A stretch of DNA of 64,000 nucleotides. It comes from Pelomonas sp965229315 (GTDB taxonomy: Bacteria; Pseudomonadota; Gammaproteobacteria; Burkholderiales; Burkholderiaceae_C). The stretch spans positions 496,001 through 560,000 of the forward strand of contig NZ_CBDDJA010000001.1 in the NCBI RefSeq assembly GCF_965229315.1. The letters run 5' to 3'. Each line of letters starts with the position of its first letter. The first letter of the stretch is position 1. Under the pieces are notes generated by a model, which ran no database searches, was not told the DNA's origin, and saw only the letters and a list, made by a program, of their open reading frames with translations. Shown here piece after piece: positions 15,810 to 25,600 of the stretch. A program made the translations under genes and the position numbers.

Positions 15810-16889
15810 ATGTCCAAACCCCTGCGACTGCCGCACATCGACGCCCTGAAGGCCATCGCCGCCCAGGTCATCGTGTTGCACCACCTGGTGAGCTACGGCC
15901 CCATCGCCCGCGCCGCGCATGCCGCGCTGCCGATGCTGGCCGGCGCGATGCACCAGTACGGCCGCATGGCGGTGCAGATCTTCCTCGTCGTGGGCGGCTA
16001 CCTGAGCGCGCGCGGCCTGTCGCCTCGCGGCCAGACGCTGCAGGCGGGCGTGCCGGAGCTGCTGCTGCGGCGCTACCTGCGCCTGGTGCTGCCGTTCCTG
16101 GCCGCGCTGGCGCTGACGCTGGGCGCCTGCGGCCTCATCGCCTCGTCCTGGCCCGAGCTGGTGCCTCCCGACATCAGCCTCGGCCAGTTGTTCGCGCATG
16201 CGCTGCTGCTGCACGATGTGCTGGGCTATGAGGCGCTGACGGTGGGCGCCTGGTATGTGGCCATCGACCTGCAGCTGTTCGCGCTGCTGGTGGGCTTGCT
16301 GTGGCTGGCGCACCGCGGCTGGCGGCACCCGAGCCGGCTGGTCGTCGGGCCGCTGCTGGTGGCCGGCGCGGCACTGGCCTCGGCCTTCGTCTTCAACCGC
16401 CAGCCGGAGCTGGACGCCTTCGCGCCGTACTTCTTCGCGTCCTATGGGCTGGGCGCCCTGGTGCACTGGCTGGGCATGTCGCGGTTTCGCCGTGCCGGCC
16501 TGCTGCTGCTGGCCGCGGCCTTCGCCGCCGCGCTTTGGCTGGACTGGCGTGACCGCCTCGCGCTGGCCCTGCTCACCGCGCTGTGGCTGGCCTGGGCGCA
16601 CCAGCGCCAGGTGGAGGGCCGCCCGCTGCTGCCCGACGCGTGGGCGCCCCGCCTGGCCACCTGGGCCACGCCGTCCTACGCGCTGTTCCTGCTGCACTTC
16701 CCCGTGCTGCTGATGACCAACGCGCTGCTGGCGCGCTGGACCGATGCATCCCCGACCGTGGGCTTGGCGATGCTGGTCGCCACCTGGGGACTGGCCAATT
16801 GCCTGGCGCTGCCCTTCCACCGCTGGGTGGAGGCCCCGGCCGCGCGCTTCAACCCGCTGGCCTGGCTGCCGCGGCTGCGCACCGCATAG
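15810..16889 (+). CDS. Acyltransferase 3 family membrane protein
   Basis: 359-residue polytopic membrane protein of the OafA/NodX acyltransferase family, with about ten hydrophobic helices. The family motif is near the N-terminus: LPHIDALKAIAAQVIVLHH, where the paired His is thought to be catalytic, and a second family feature IFLVVGGYLSA follows. These enzymes acylate cell-surface sugars or lipids using acyl-CoA. No ribosome site is visible because a terminator hairpin occupies the leader. There are no glycan genes next door, so the substrate cannot be inferred. Confidence 0.85.
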   Translation: MSKPLRLPHIDALKAIAAQVIVLHHLVSYGPIARAAHAALPMLAGAMHQYGRMAVQIFLVVGGYLSARGLSPRGQTLQAGVPELLLRRYLRLVLPFLAALALTLGACGLIASSWPELVPPDISLGQLFAHALLLHDVLGYEALTVGAWYVAIDLQLFALLVGLLWLAHRGWRHPSRLVVGPLLVAGAALASAFVFNRQPELDAFAPYFFASYGLGALVHWLGMSRFRRAGLLLLAAAFAAALWLDWRDRLALALLTALWLAWAHQRQVEGRPLLPDAWAPRLATWATPSYALFLLHFPVLLMTNALLARWTDASPTVGLAMLVATWGLANCLALPFHRWVEAPAARFNPLAWLPRLRTA

Positions 16890-16957
16890 ATACGCTGAAG
16901 CGTTGGGCGCTGGCTGCGTGCTAATGTCGTGCGCAGTCAGCCCGAGGACGCGCGCCC

Positions 16958-18955
16958 ATGACGACCCCCACCCAGGCCGTGGCGCCCAGCCGCGAGCAGT
17001 TGCTGCACAGCCTCTACGAAGCCGCCGAGCTGGAGCACACGCTGATGTGCACCTACCTCTATGCGGCCTTCAGCCTGAAGCAGGGCGAGGCGGAAGGCCT
17101 GGGCGCCACGGAGGCCGAGGCGACCGAGCGCTGGCGGCGCGAGATCGTGGCCGTCGCCGTGGAGGAAATGGGCCACCTCGTCGCCGTATGGAACATCACG
17201 GCGGCGCTGGGCGGCGCGCCGCGCATCGGCCGCGGCAACTTTCCTCTGGACCCGGGCAACCTGCCGGCCAGCGTGGTCGTGAAGCTGGCGCCGTTCAACA
17301 CGGCGACGCTGCAGCACTTCATCTACCTGGAGCGCCCCGAGGGCAGCACCGAGCCCGACGGCGAGGGCTTCGCCGCGCAGCGCCGCTTCATACGCGGCTC
17401 CGACGTGCCCCGCATCACGCCGATGGCCTGCGACTACGAGACCGTGGGTCACTTCTACAAGACGCTGAGCGAGGCGCTGCAGGCCTTCGTCGACCGGCAC
17501 GGCGAGGCGGCGGCGTTCTGCGGCGACCGCTGGCTGCAGCTGGGCCCCGACGAGCTGACGCTGGGCGGCGCGCGCCACGTGCTGTGCGCCAAGACGGCGG
17601 TGGCGGCGTTCGACGCCATCGTGCGCCAGGGCGAGGGCGCACCCAGCGACACCGAGCGCTCGCACTACCGGCGCTTCGCCGACATCCGCGTCGAGCTGCG
17701 CGCGCTGCAAGAGGCCAACCCGGCCTTCGAACCGGCCTGGCCGGCTGCCACCAACCCGGTGCTGCGCCGCCCGCCGCGTCCGGAGGGGCGCGTCTGGCTG
17801 GAGAACCCGGACGCCAGTGCCACGGTGGACGTGGCCAACGCGAGCTACGGCCTGATGCTGCGCCTGCTGGCGCAGAGCTACCTGATGCCCGGGCCATCGG
17901 CCGAGAAGGCGCTGATCGTGGACCTGAGCCTGGGCCTGATGCGTGCCTTCACGCCGCTGGCCGAGCACGCGGCGCGGCTGCCTGCCGGGCCCAGCCACCC
18001 GGGCTGCCATGCCGGCGCCAGCTTCACCGCGTTGCGCGACGCCGCCGGCATGCCGCCCGGCCCGGCCGCACGGCGCTACGTCATCGAACGGCTGGGCGAA
18101 CTGGCCGACGCCGCCGCCCGCCTGCATGACACGCTGGGCGCAGACCGCACCGGCCGCGCCGCGCGCCAGCTGCAGGCCCTGCGCGAGCGCGCCGAGCGCG
18201 GGCTGGACGTGAACGCGACCGCCCCCGCGCCGGCCACGGCACCTGCCACCGCCGCGCCACCACCGCCACCACCGCCACCACCGCCACCACCGCCCACGGC
18301 GGTCGAGGATGGCATCGAGGTCGTGCAGGGCGAGAAGCTGGAACTGCGCTTCGAGGCCGGCCGCTGTATCCACGCGCGCTTTTGCGTGACGGGAGCACCC
18401 CAGGTCTTCCTCGCCAACGTGCAGGGGCCCTGGATCCACCCCGACGCGATGCCCGTGGAGCGGCTGGTGGACATCGCCCACGCCTGCCCGTCCGGCGCCA
18501 TCCAGTACCGCCGCAAGGACGGCGAAGCCGACGAGGTGCCGCCCCCCGTCAACCTGGTGTCGGTGCGCGAAGCGGGACCCTATGCCATCCGCGGCGCGCT
18601 GACGCTGCGCGGCGAGCGCATCGGCATGCGCGCGACGCTGTGCCGCTGCGGCGCAAGCAAAAACAAGCCGTTCTGTGACGGCAGCCACCACGACATCCAC
18701 TTCGACGCGACCGGCGAACCGCCGACCGGCCTGCTGGGCCTGTCCACCGAGCTGCCCACGGTGCGCGACGGCCCCGTCGCCATCGAACCCGAACCCAACG
18801 GCCCGCTGCAGGTGCGCGGCCCGCTGGAGGTGCTGAGCGGCACCGGTCGCATGGTGTGCCGCGTGACACAGGCACGCCTGTGCCGCTGCGGTGGCAGCCA
18901 GACCAAGCCCTTCTGCGACGGCAGCCACGCGCGCCATGGCTTCACCGCAGACTGA
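16958..18955 (+). CDS. Ferritin-like (VioB-type) / 4Fe-4S / double CDGSH fusion protein
   Basis: 665 residues. Residues about 1-400 resemble the ferritin-like iminophenylpyruvate dimer synthase family (VioB C-terminal region): YEAAELEHTLMCTYLYAAF and VAVEEMGHLVAVWN carry the E...E-x-x-H metal-ligand pattern. A 13-proline linker near residues 434-446 leads to a divergent 4Fe-4S mono-cluster domain (RCIHARFCVTG, ACPSGAIQYRR). Two CDGSH iron-sulfur motifs follow, CRCGASKNKPFCDGSH and CRCGGSQTKPFCDGSH. All parts bind iron or iron-sulfur clusters, so a redox or iron-handling role is likely. The stop lies 20 bases inside the next gene. No violacein-type partners are present. Confidence 0.85.
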   Translation: MTTPTQAVAPSREQLLHSLYEAAELEHTLMCTYLYAAFSLKQGEAEGLGATEAEATERWRREIVAVAVEEMGHLVAVWNITAALGGAPRIGRGNFPLDPGNLPASVVVKLAPFNTATLQHFIYLERPEGSTEPDGEGFAAQRRFIRGSDVPRITPMACDYETVGHFYKTLSEALQAFVDRHGEAAAFCGDRWLQLGPDELTLGGARHVLCAKTAVAAFDAIVRQGEGAPSDTERSHYRRFADIRVELRALQEANPAFEPAWPAATNPVLRRPPRPEGRVWLENPDASATVDVANASYGLMLRLLAQSYLMPGPSAEKALIVDLSLGLMRAFTPLAEHAARLPAGPSHPGCHAGASFTALRDAAGMPPGPAARRYVIERLGELADAAARLHDTLGADRTGRAARQLQALRERAERGLDVNATAPAPATAPATAAPPPPPPPPPPPPPTAVEDGIEVVQGEKLELRFEAGRCIHARFCVTGAPQVFLANVQGPWIHPDAMPVERLVDIAHACPSGAIQYRRKDGEADEVPPPVNLVSVREAGPYAIRGALTLRGERIGMRATLCRCGASKNKPFCDGSHHDIHFDATGEPPTGLLGLSTELPTVRDGPVAIEPEPNGPLQVRGPLEVLSGTGRMVCRVTQARLCRCGGSQTKPFCDGSHARHGFTAD

Positions 18956-21734
18956 GACCGCCAACACCCGCGAAGCGCTGCACGACCTGGCGGCCCGGAC
19001 GCTGATCTGGATCGTCACCATCGTCGGCGCGGTAGCGGCCGTCATTGGCGCCAGCGAAGGCGCACTCGGCACGCGCGGCCTGTGGGCCAGCCAGCGGCTG
19101 GCGGTCGGCCTGTCGCTGCTCGCCGTGGGTGGCGTCGCGGCGCTACTGCGCCGGCGCGGCCACGTGCGGTTGTCGACCACGCTGGTGCTCGGCGGCACGC
19201 TGGTGGCGCTGACGGCCCACGCCGCCCACATCGGCCTGGGCGTGCATACGCTGGTGCTCGCGGCAGGCGCCCTGCTGATCGCGCTGGCCGGCGGCGTGGC
19301 CGGCAACGCGGCGGCCCTCGTGCTGGCCGCGCTGTACCTGGGCTCCATCGGCGTGCTGGGGGGCATGGAGGCCGCGGGGCTGATCCCCGGCCGGCTGGCG
19401 GCCGTGCAACCCAACCTGCTGGACCGCGTCTTCGCCCATGTGCTGATCGCCGTGGGTGGCCTGGCCTCGGCACTGCTGCTGAACCGCATCCTGGGCACCG
19501 CGCTCAGGCGTGCGATCAGCGAGGAGGCGCGGCTCACCCACCTCGTGCATGCGGCCCACAACTGGGCCTGGGAGGCCGACGAGAAGTTCCGTGTGACCTA
19601 TCTGTCCGACGAGTTCGAGTCGCTCAGCGGCCATTCGCGCGCCGAGTTCATGCGCATCGGCGCGCCGGATGGCCCGACGCTGGTGCGCGATGCCGACTAC
19701 CAGACCCTGCTCGACGACATCCGCGCCAGACAGCCCTACCGCGACCGCATCAACGGCTTTCGCACATCGGACGGTCGTCTGCTGTGGACGCTGACCTCGG
19801 GTGAGCCGTTGTTCGATGCGGCCGGCCGGCACACCGGCTGGCGCGGCGTCAGCCACAACATCACCGGCGAGCGCCTGGCGCTGCAGCAGCACCAGCGCAC
19901 CGCCGACATGCTGGACCGCCTGCTGCGCGCCAGCCCCGATGCGATCTGCGTGGCCCGCCTGGACGACGCGCGCATCACCTTCGCCAACACGGGCTTCTGC
20001 ACGCTGGTCGCGCGCGCCCGTGAGGATGTGCTGGGCCGCTCGGCGCAAGAGCTGGGCCTGTGGCCGGATGGCGCCGAGGCGCGGCGCCTCGGTGAAGCGC
20101 TGGGGGCCGGCGGCATCGTGCGCGACTTCCGCTCGGCGCTGCGCGTGGACGGCCAATGGCGCGAGGTGCTGATCTCGGCCGCCACGCTGGACTGGGAGGG
20201 CCACCCGGCCACGATGATGATCGCGCGCGACATCACCGAGCGGGAGCGCGCGCGCATCGAGGCCGACGCCATCCTGGACCACGCCAGCGTCGGCATCGCG
20301 TTGACCCGTGGCGAGCGCTTCGAGCGCGTGAACCGCCACTGGCGCGAGATCTTCGGCGGCACCGAGCCGCAACTGGCCGGCGACAGCTCCGGCCTGCCTG
20401 CCGCCCGGCAGATCGCCGACGCCGCGCTGGCCTTCGAGCGCGACTTCATGCGGCCCGACGGCCGCCGCATCACGGTGCAGTTCAACGCGCGCGGCCTGCC
20501 CGCCACGCTGCCTGCACCCGGTGACGCCGAGCCGGCCACGCTGTGGGTGGCCGAGGACGTGACGACGCGCCGCCAGCAGGAGCGCGAGCTGCACGCCGCC
20601 AAGCAGCAGGCCGAAGCCGCCAGCGGCGCCAAGAGCGCCTTCCTCGCGACGATGAGCCACGAGATCCGCACGCCGCTGAATGGGGTGCTGGGCCTGGCGC
20701 GCCTGCTGCTGCAGGCCGCGCCGGACGACGCGAGGCGCCAGCAGTACCTGACCCACCTCGTCGGCGCCGCCGAGTCGCTCAACGAAATCGTCTCCAACGT
20801 GCTCGACCTGTCCAAGATCGAGGCCGGCCACCTGGAGCTGGAGAAGATCGAGTTCGACCTGCATGCGCTGGCGCAGGCCAGCTTCGAGGGCTGCGCCGCG
20901 TTGGGCCGCGAGCGCGGGCTGGACATGCAAGTGGAACTCGCGCCGGGCCTGCCACGCATGGTTTTCGGCGACCCGCTGCGGGTGCGGCAGATCATGGCCA
21001 ACTTCCTGGTCAACGCACTGAAGTTCACGGAACGCGGGCAGATCCGCCTGACCCTGGCGCCAATTAGCCCTGGCCGCGTGCGGCTGTCCGTGCAGGACAG
21101 CGGCATCGGCGTGCCACCGGCGCTGCAGGAGAGGCTGTTCCTGCCTTTTGCGCAGGCGGACACCACGACGACGCGCCGCTTTGGGGGCACGGGGCTGGGG
21201 CTGTCCATCTGCCGCGAGCTGGCCGAGCGCATGGAGGGCCGCGTGGGGCTGCACAGCGACGGCCGCCACGGCGCCACCTTCTGGGCCGACCTGAGCCTGC
21301 CCGCGACGCTCACCGCCGATGACACCGCCTCGCGCAAGCGCCCGCCTACGCCGCCGCGTTACCCCCTGGCCGGCCAGCGCCTGCTCGTCGCCGAGGACAA
21401 CCCGGTCAACCGCCTCATCATCACGGCCCTGCTGCAGCGCCTGGGCGCGGAGGTGGTGGAGGCCGAGGACGGCGAGCAGGCCGTGCAGCTCGCCCGCGCC
21501 CAGGCCCAGCGCCTGGACGCCGTGCTGATGGACCTGCACATGCCCAAGGTGGACGGCCTGCGCGCCACGCAGCTGCTGCGCGCCGACCCCGCCACTGCCG
21601 CCCTGCCCATCCACGCCTTCAGCGCGGCGGTGCTGGATCAGGAACGCCAGGCGGCACTGGCGGCCGGCATGAACGGCTTCATCGGCAAGCCGGTGGCGGA
21701 GTCGGAGGTCATTCGGGTGCTGGGCAGGCGGTGA
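18936..21734 (+). CDS. Hybrid sensor histidine kinase with PAS domains and receiver
   Basis: 932-residue membrane-bound kinase. The first about 190 residues carry six or so hydrophobic helices. PAS-type sensor modules follow (about 200-300, 310-430 and 440-555), then HisKA with phospho-acceptor H575 in MSHEIRTPLNG, a HATPase domain (N box, DSGIGVPP, FGGTGLGLSI) and a C-terminal receiver with D866 in VLMDLHMPK. ATG 18936 overlaps the end of the ferritin-like fusion gene by 20 bases, so the two are probably co-transcribed and coupled. There is no separate output regulator nearby; phosphate may go to a distant phosphotransfer protein. Confidence 0.9.
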   Translation: MASPQTETANTREALHDLAARTLIWIVTIVGAVAAVIGASEGALGTRGLWASQRLAVGLSLLAVGGVAALLRRRGHVRLSTTLVLGGTLVALTAHAAHIGLGVHTLVLAAGALLIALAGGVAGNAAALVLAALYLGSIGVLGGMEAAGLIPGRLAAVQPNLLDRVFAHVLIAVGGLASALLLNRILGTALRRAISEEARLTHLVHAAHNWAWEADEKFRVTYLSDEFESLSGHSRAEFMRIGAPDGPTLVRDADYQTLLDDIRARQPYRDRINGFRTSDGRLLWTLTSGEPLFDAAGRHTGWRGVSHNITGERLALQQHQRTADMLDRLLRASPDAICVARLDDARITFANTGFCTLVARAREDVLGRSAQELGLWPDGAEARRLGEALGAGGIVRDFRSALRVDGQWREVLISAATLDWEGHPATMMIARDITERERARIEADAILDHASVGIALTRGERFERVNRHWREIFGGTEPQLAGDSSGLPAARQIADAALAFERDFMRPDGRRITVQFNARGLPATLPAPGDAEPATLWVAEDVTTRRQQERELHAAKQQAEAASGAKSAFLATMSHEIRTPLNGVLGLARLLLQAAPDDARRQQYLTHLVGAAESLNEIVSNVLDLSKIEAGHLELEKIEFDLHALAQASFEGCAALGRERGLDMQVELAPGLPRMVFGDPLRVRQIMANFLVNALKFTERGQIRLTLAPISPGRVRLSVQDSGIGVPPALQERLFLPFAQADTTTTRRFGGTGLGLSICRELAERMEGRVGLHSDGRHGATFWADLSLPATLTADDTASRKRPPTPPRYPLAGQRLLVAEDNPVNRLIITALLQRLGAEVVEAEDGEQAVQLARAQAQRLDAVLMDLHMPKVDGLRATQLLRADPATAALPIHAFSAAVLDQERQAALAAGMNGFIGKPVAESEVIRVLGRR

Positions 21735-21906
21735 GCAAAACTGGTCGAGCCTGAAGCGCTGCAACTTCCCAGTCTTTAGGCCAACGTCACCAGCCAACAA
21801 GACTGCGACTCCGAAGGTACGCCTGCATCGTCAGACCACAGCGCGCGAACTTACGCAGACGCCGGTGGCGGCGCGGTAACGCGCCATCTCATTCAGCTCG
21901 ACAACG

Positions 21907-21932
21907 AAAAAGGCGGCCCGAAGGCCGCCTTT
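21907..21932 (-). terminator. Terminator with TTCG loop, serving the minus-strand remnant
   Basis: GGCGGCC stem with a four-base loop (TTCG read on the minus strand) and GGCCGCC, followed on the minus strand by five T. It lies 20 bases beyond the stop of the barrel remnant at 21953, so it is that lost gene's terminator. A short T-run on the other side may allow use in both directions. Confidence 0.8.
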
Positions 21933-21952
21933 GCTGTTCAAGATGCTGTTGA

Positions 21953-22003
21953 TCAGAACTGCTTGTTGTACTGCACCGAGAACTGCAGACGGCGCGGTGC
22001 GCC
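21953..22003 (-). pseudogene. C-terminal remnant of an outer-membrane beta-barrel receptor
   Basis: The minus strand reads GAPRRLQFSVQYNKQF then stop, followed by a good terminator. Alternating aromatic residues and a final Phe are what TonB-dependent receptors and porins have at their C-terminus, and the GAPRRLQFSVQY pattern is typical of Oar-like receptors. Nothing upstream in this frame continues the protein: at about 21991 the sequence changes to alr coding on the plus strand. Only the last 16 or so codons survive. Confidence 0.6.
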
Positions 22004-22500
22004 ACCCCGGTCGCACGGCAGCCGACTGGGTGCGCGCGGGCATCATGGTCTACGGCGGCGTGCCGGACTTCCCCGAGCACGACGCCGCCCACTGGGACCT
22101 TCGCCCGGCCATGACGCTGCGCTCCAAGGTGATCGGCGTGCAGCAGGTGCAGCCCGGCGACACCATCGGCTATGGCAGCACCTACACGGCCGAGCGCGCA
22201 CAGCGCGTGGGCATCGTCGCCTGCGGCTATGCCGACGGCTACCCGCGCCACGCGCCCACCGGCACGCCCATCCTGGTGGACGGCCAGCGCACGCGCACGC
22301 TGGGCCGCGTGTCCATGGACATGCTGGCCGTGGACCTGGATGCCTTGCCCGGCAGCGGTTTCGGCAGCGAGGTCACGCTGTGGGGCGAGGGGCCGCACGG
22401 CAGCCGGCTGCCCATCGACGAGGTGGCCCGGGCCGCCGGCACCATCGGCTACGAGCTGATGTGCGCTGTGGCACCGCGCGTGCCCGTGCGCAGTGCCTGA
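21991..22500 (+). pseudogene. alr: Truncated alanine racemase (C-terminal half only)
   Basis: In frame from about GAVRHP at 21991 to the stop at 22500 this is a clear alanine racemase C-terminal domain: WVRAGIMVYGG, GYGSTYTAERAQR (second catalytic Tyr region), VACGYADGYPRHAPTG, RVSMDMLAVDL and TIGYELMCAV. The PLP-binding Lys and the whole N-terminal barrel (about 200 residues) are missing, replaced by the barrel remnant on the other strand. It cannot be an active racemase. A working alr must be elsewhere if the cell makes D-alanine this way. Confidence 0.85.
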
Positions 22501-22537
22501 ACAACCTCTTGGGAAACGACACCTAACGGGCAAAGAG

Positions 22538-22574
22538 CCAAAAAAATGCCAGTCAGGCTTAGCTGACTGGCATT
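22538..22574 (-). terminator. Rho-independent terminator of the Oar-like receptor gene
   Basis: Perfect 12-base-pair stem AATGCCAGTCAG/CTGACTGGCATT with a six-base loop. On the minus strand it runs into seven T. It lies about 115 bases beyond the receptor stop at 22690. Confidence 0.85.
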
Positions 22575-22649
22575 GCGCCCGAAGGCGTCATGTCACCCGC
22601 ATCTTGAGATACGGGGCTCTGCCGGTGTGTTAAGTCCTGGTGTCCTCGT

Positions 22650-22680
22650 CATCCACCGCGAAGGATAAAAGCGGTGGATG
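22650..22680 (-). other. Inverted repeat just after the receptor stop
   Basis: Perfect ten-base-pair stem CATCCACCGC/GCGGTGGATG with an 11-base A-rich loop, directly beyond the minus-strand stop at 22690. There is no T-run. It may protect the mRNA 3' end; the true terminator is further on. Confidence 0.45.
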
Positions 22681-22689
22681 CCAAGTTCA

Positions 22690-25600
22690 TCAGAAGTCGT
22701 AACGACCGGTCAGACGAACGGAACGGGGATCCGTGTAATACAGCGTGCGGCCGAACTGCTGGTTGGCAGTGCCGCGACCACCGGCTGCGGTAAGGCTGGC
22801 AGATGCGCTGTAGTAAGCCGTCGGCGTTTGCGTGTTGAACAGGTTCAGCACGTCGGCTTGGAGCGTCAGACCCTTCACATAGTCCGGCGAGTAACCCACG
22901 CTCACGTTGAACGTCTTGGTCCAGGGCGTTGTGCCGTATGTACCGCGCGGCGAGAACGCATAGCCCGCGTTCGGAGCCACCGGCGTGGAGGAAGCAGTCT
23001 GGCTGCCAGGAACACCGCAGTAGTGGTAGTAGATCGGCGAGGAGTACAGACCTGGTGCTGCGTACGGGTACCAGCTGGTGCAGCTGCGCGGCGAGCCACT
23101 CTGGAAGATGGCCGAACCGCCCACGCGCCATTCGTCCGTCAACCGGTATGAGCCGAACAGCTTGACGGAATGGGTGTGGTTGTTCGGCAGCGCGCCGTAC
23201 GAACCCTCCATGATCTGCGGCAGATCCCAGTCGGATGACGTGCTTACGTCAGGCTGGCCGCCAGCGCCGGTATCGAGCGACGAGTTGAGCTGGCCTTCAG
23301 CATTGCCATAGTTGCGCGACCACGTGTACTGCACCTTGCCATACATGCGCGCATCCTGATAGGCCGCAAATAGGTCAACGGAGTAGTACTTACGCTTGAG
23401 CTTCGGCAAGCCCATCTGCTCGGCAGTGAGCGTAGTGTAGGTGTAGCCGCCGTTGCCGTCAGGTGACTTGAAGGTTGCGCCGAGACCTGGGTTGAAGATA
23501 CGGCACAGAGCGCCCGCGCAGGTGTCGTCGATCGCGTTCTTCAGATCGCGATAGGTACCCTTCGCACCCCAAGACCATTGCTTGTTCAGCGCCTGTTCCA
23601 TACCGAAGATGTACTCGTCCTGGTAGTGCGGCTTCAGGCCCACGACGGCAACGGTGGCCGGATCCGGCACCTGGCCACATTCCTGGTTGGCAGACACCGC
23701 ACCAGCGGCCGGAGTACCCGCAGCGCAGAGGCTGTCTGTGGCAGTCGGAACGATCTGGGTCAGGCCTTGCGGTGTGCCGTCAGCAGCGATGCTGGTGTAT
23801 GTGTAGTACTTGTCGGCGTTCAGCGTGGCGCTGGCACCGCGGATGGCCACGTTGTTCGGAATCGCCAAGAAATAGCGTCCAGCGTTACCGAACACCTTCA
23901 GCGAAGCGTTGCCGTTCACGTCCCAGGAGAAACCCAGGCGAGGCGCTTTGTTGTTCTTCTGCTCGACGTAGGGCTTCTTGTCGCCGTTGTAGTTGATAAA
24001 GCTGTCAGAGCGGAAGCCCAGGGACAGCAGCAGGCGGTCGGTGACCTGGAAGCGGTCTTCGATGTAGAAAGCCTTCTGAGTTGTGCTGACGGCGCTCCCG
24101 CTGGCCGAGAACAGCTGGTCGACGTAGTAGCCCTGCGCGCCAAGCCCGCCAGCGCTAGCCGGCGAACCAATGCCTGAACTCGCGTCAATAGCCGAGTTCG
24201 GATCGGTCACGCCGTAAATCCAGCGGACATTGTTCGGACCAGAGTTGCGGCTGGCAAGGTATGACTCCGCCTTGAAGCGGTCGTAGCCGACGCGCACTTC
24301 ATGCTTGCCCAGGATGTAGGTCAGGTCGAATCGAGCGCCCTGGGTCTTGTCCGTACCCGGGTCGGCGATCGTCACCAGACCCTGTGGGTTAGAAATACTG
24401 GCGAACTGGGAAGGCACCGAGGTCGGTGAGATCGTGACCCAGTTTTTGCCGTCAACGTAGCCCGCCAAATCCGGCGCGTGGTCAATCTTCTGCTGGCCAA
24501 GAGTCACTGACCCCGACAGGTTGTCAGTGAAGTTACCCGTGTATTTGGCGACGTAGACCTTGGACTTGTCGGACAGGACATGGTCAGCGTTCAGGTACTT
24601 GGTACCGTTTTTCGTCGCCGCCGTGTAGTCGTAGCCGTAGTAGGCGTACGCTTCCTTGGCGTTGTCCTGGATGGCCGTCAGTTCAAGCAGATGGTTGTCG
24701 GTGATGTTCCAGTCGACCTTCACCGTGCCGCGGGGGTACGTGTTCTTGCTTTCGCTCCAGGCCTGAGCTGCATTCGACGCGGTCAGAGCACCCGTGCGGG
24801 TGACGCGGACGCCATCGACCTCATTGCGAGTTTGCTCGACGTTGGCATAGATGAACAGTCGATCCTTGATGATCGGGCCGCCGGCATAGGCGCCGAAGGT
24901 CATGCCGTCAAACGTGTTCTGGGAACGGCGCTGGTACAGCGTACCGTCGGTCCAGTTATTGGGGTTGTTGCCGACCGTGCTGTTGTAGTGGTTGGCTTGG
25001 CTCCACTTGCCAGTGTCCGGATAGTAGATGTCCTTCGGATCGCTGCGCAGCGACTTCGGGCTCCAAATGGCGTAGACGCCGCTCTTCCACTCGTTAGTGC
25101 CGCGCTTGGTAATCAGGCTGACCACACCACCGGTCGAGCGGCCGTATTCAGCGCCATAACCGCCGGTGAACACCTGCACCTGGCTGATGGAGTCGAACGC
25201 CAGCGTAGTTGCGCCGATGTTCAACAACGGGTTGGTGACGGGATAACCGTTGATGTAATAAGCGTTCTCGGAAGCGGCGGAGCCGCCGAAGCTGCCAATG
25301 TTCTGAGCGCCTGCGCGGCCCAGCGGATTGTTCAGATTGGAGGTCGTGCTCGGGACGTTGTAGCTGACGCTGTTCGTCACGCCCGGGGCCAGCAGGGCCA
25401 CTTGATTGACGCTGCGACCAACGGCGATCTTAGACAGGACGTCGGCCGTAAATACTGTCCGAGTGTCCGTCTGGCTGACGTCGATCGCCGCGATTCGGGT
25501 GCTGGAACCCGTGACAGTCACAGTTTCCAAGTTGTTGACAAAGGAAACGTCGGTACCGCCACCAACCGTCACGGTGACGGTGCGCGCCGCAAAGCCCTTG

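Noticed and set aside
18258..18300. CCA/CCG trinucleotide run considered as a structural repeat element.
   Set aside because: It encodes the polyproline linker of the ferritin-like fusion in frame.
16937..21800. Two further long minus-strand open frames (about 870-890 codons).
   Set aside because: They mirror the ferritin-like fusion and hybrid kinase genes, whose plus-strand products have complete motifs; the antisense products resemble no protein.
21931..22500. Considered as a small complete protein starting at the ATG 21931.
   Set aside because: The first about 20 residues come from reading the barrel remnant's antisense; the rest is only the C-terminal domain of alanine racemase.
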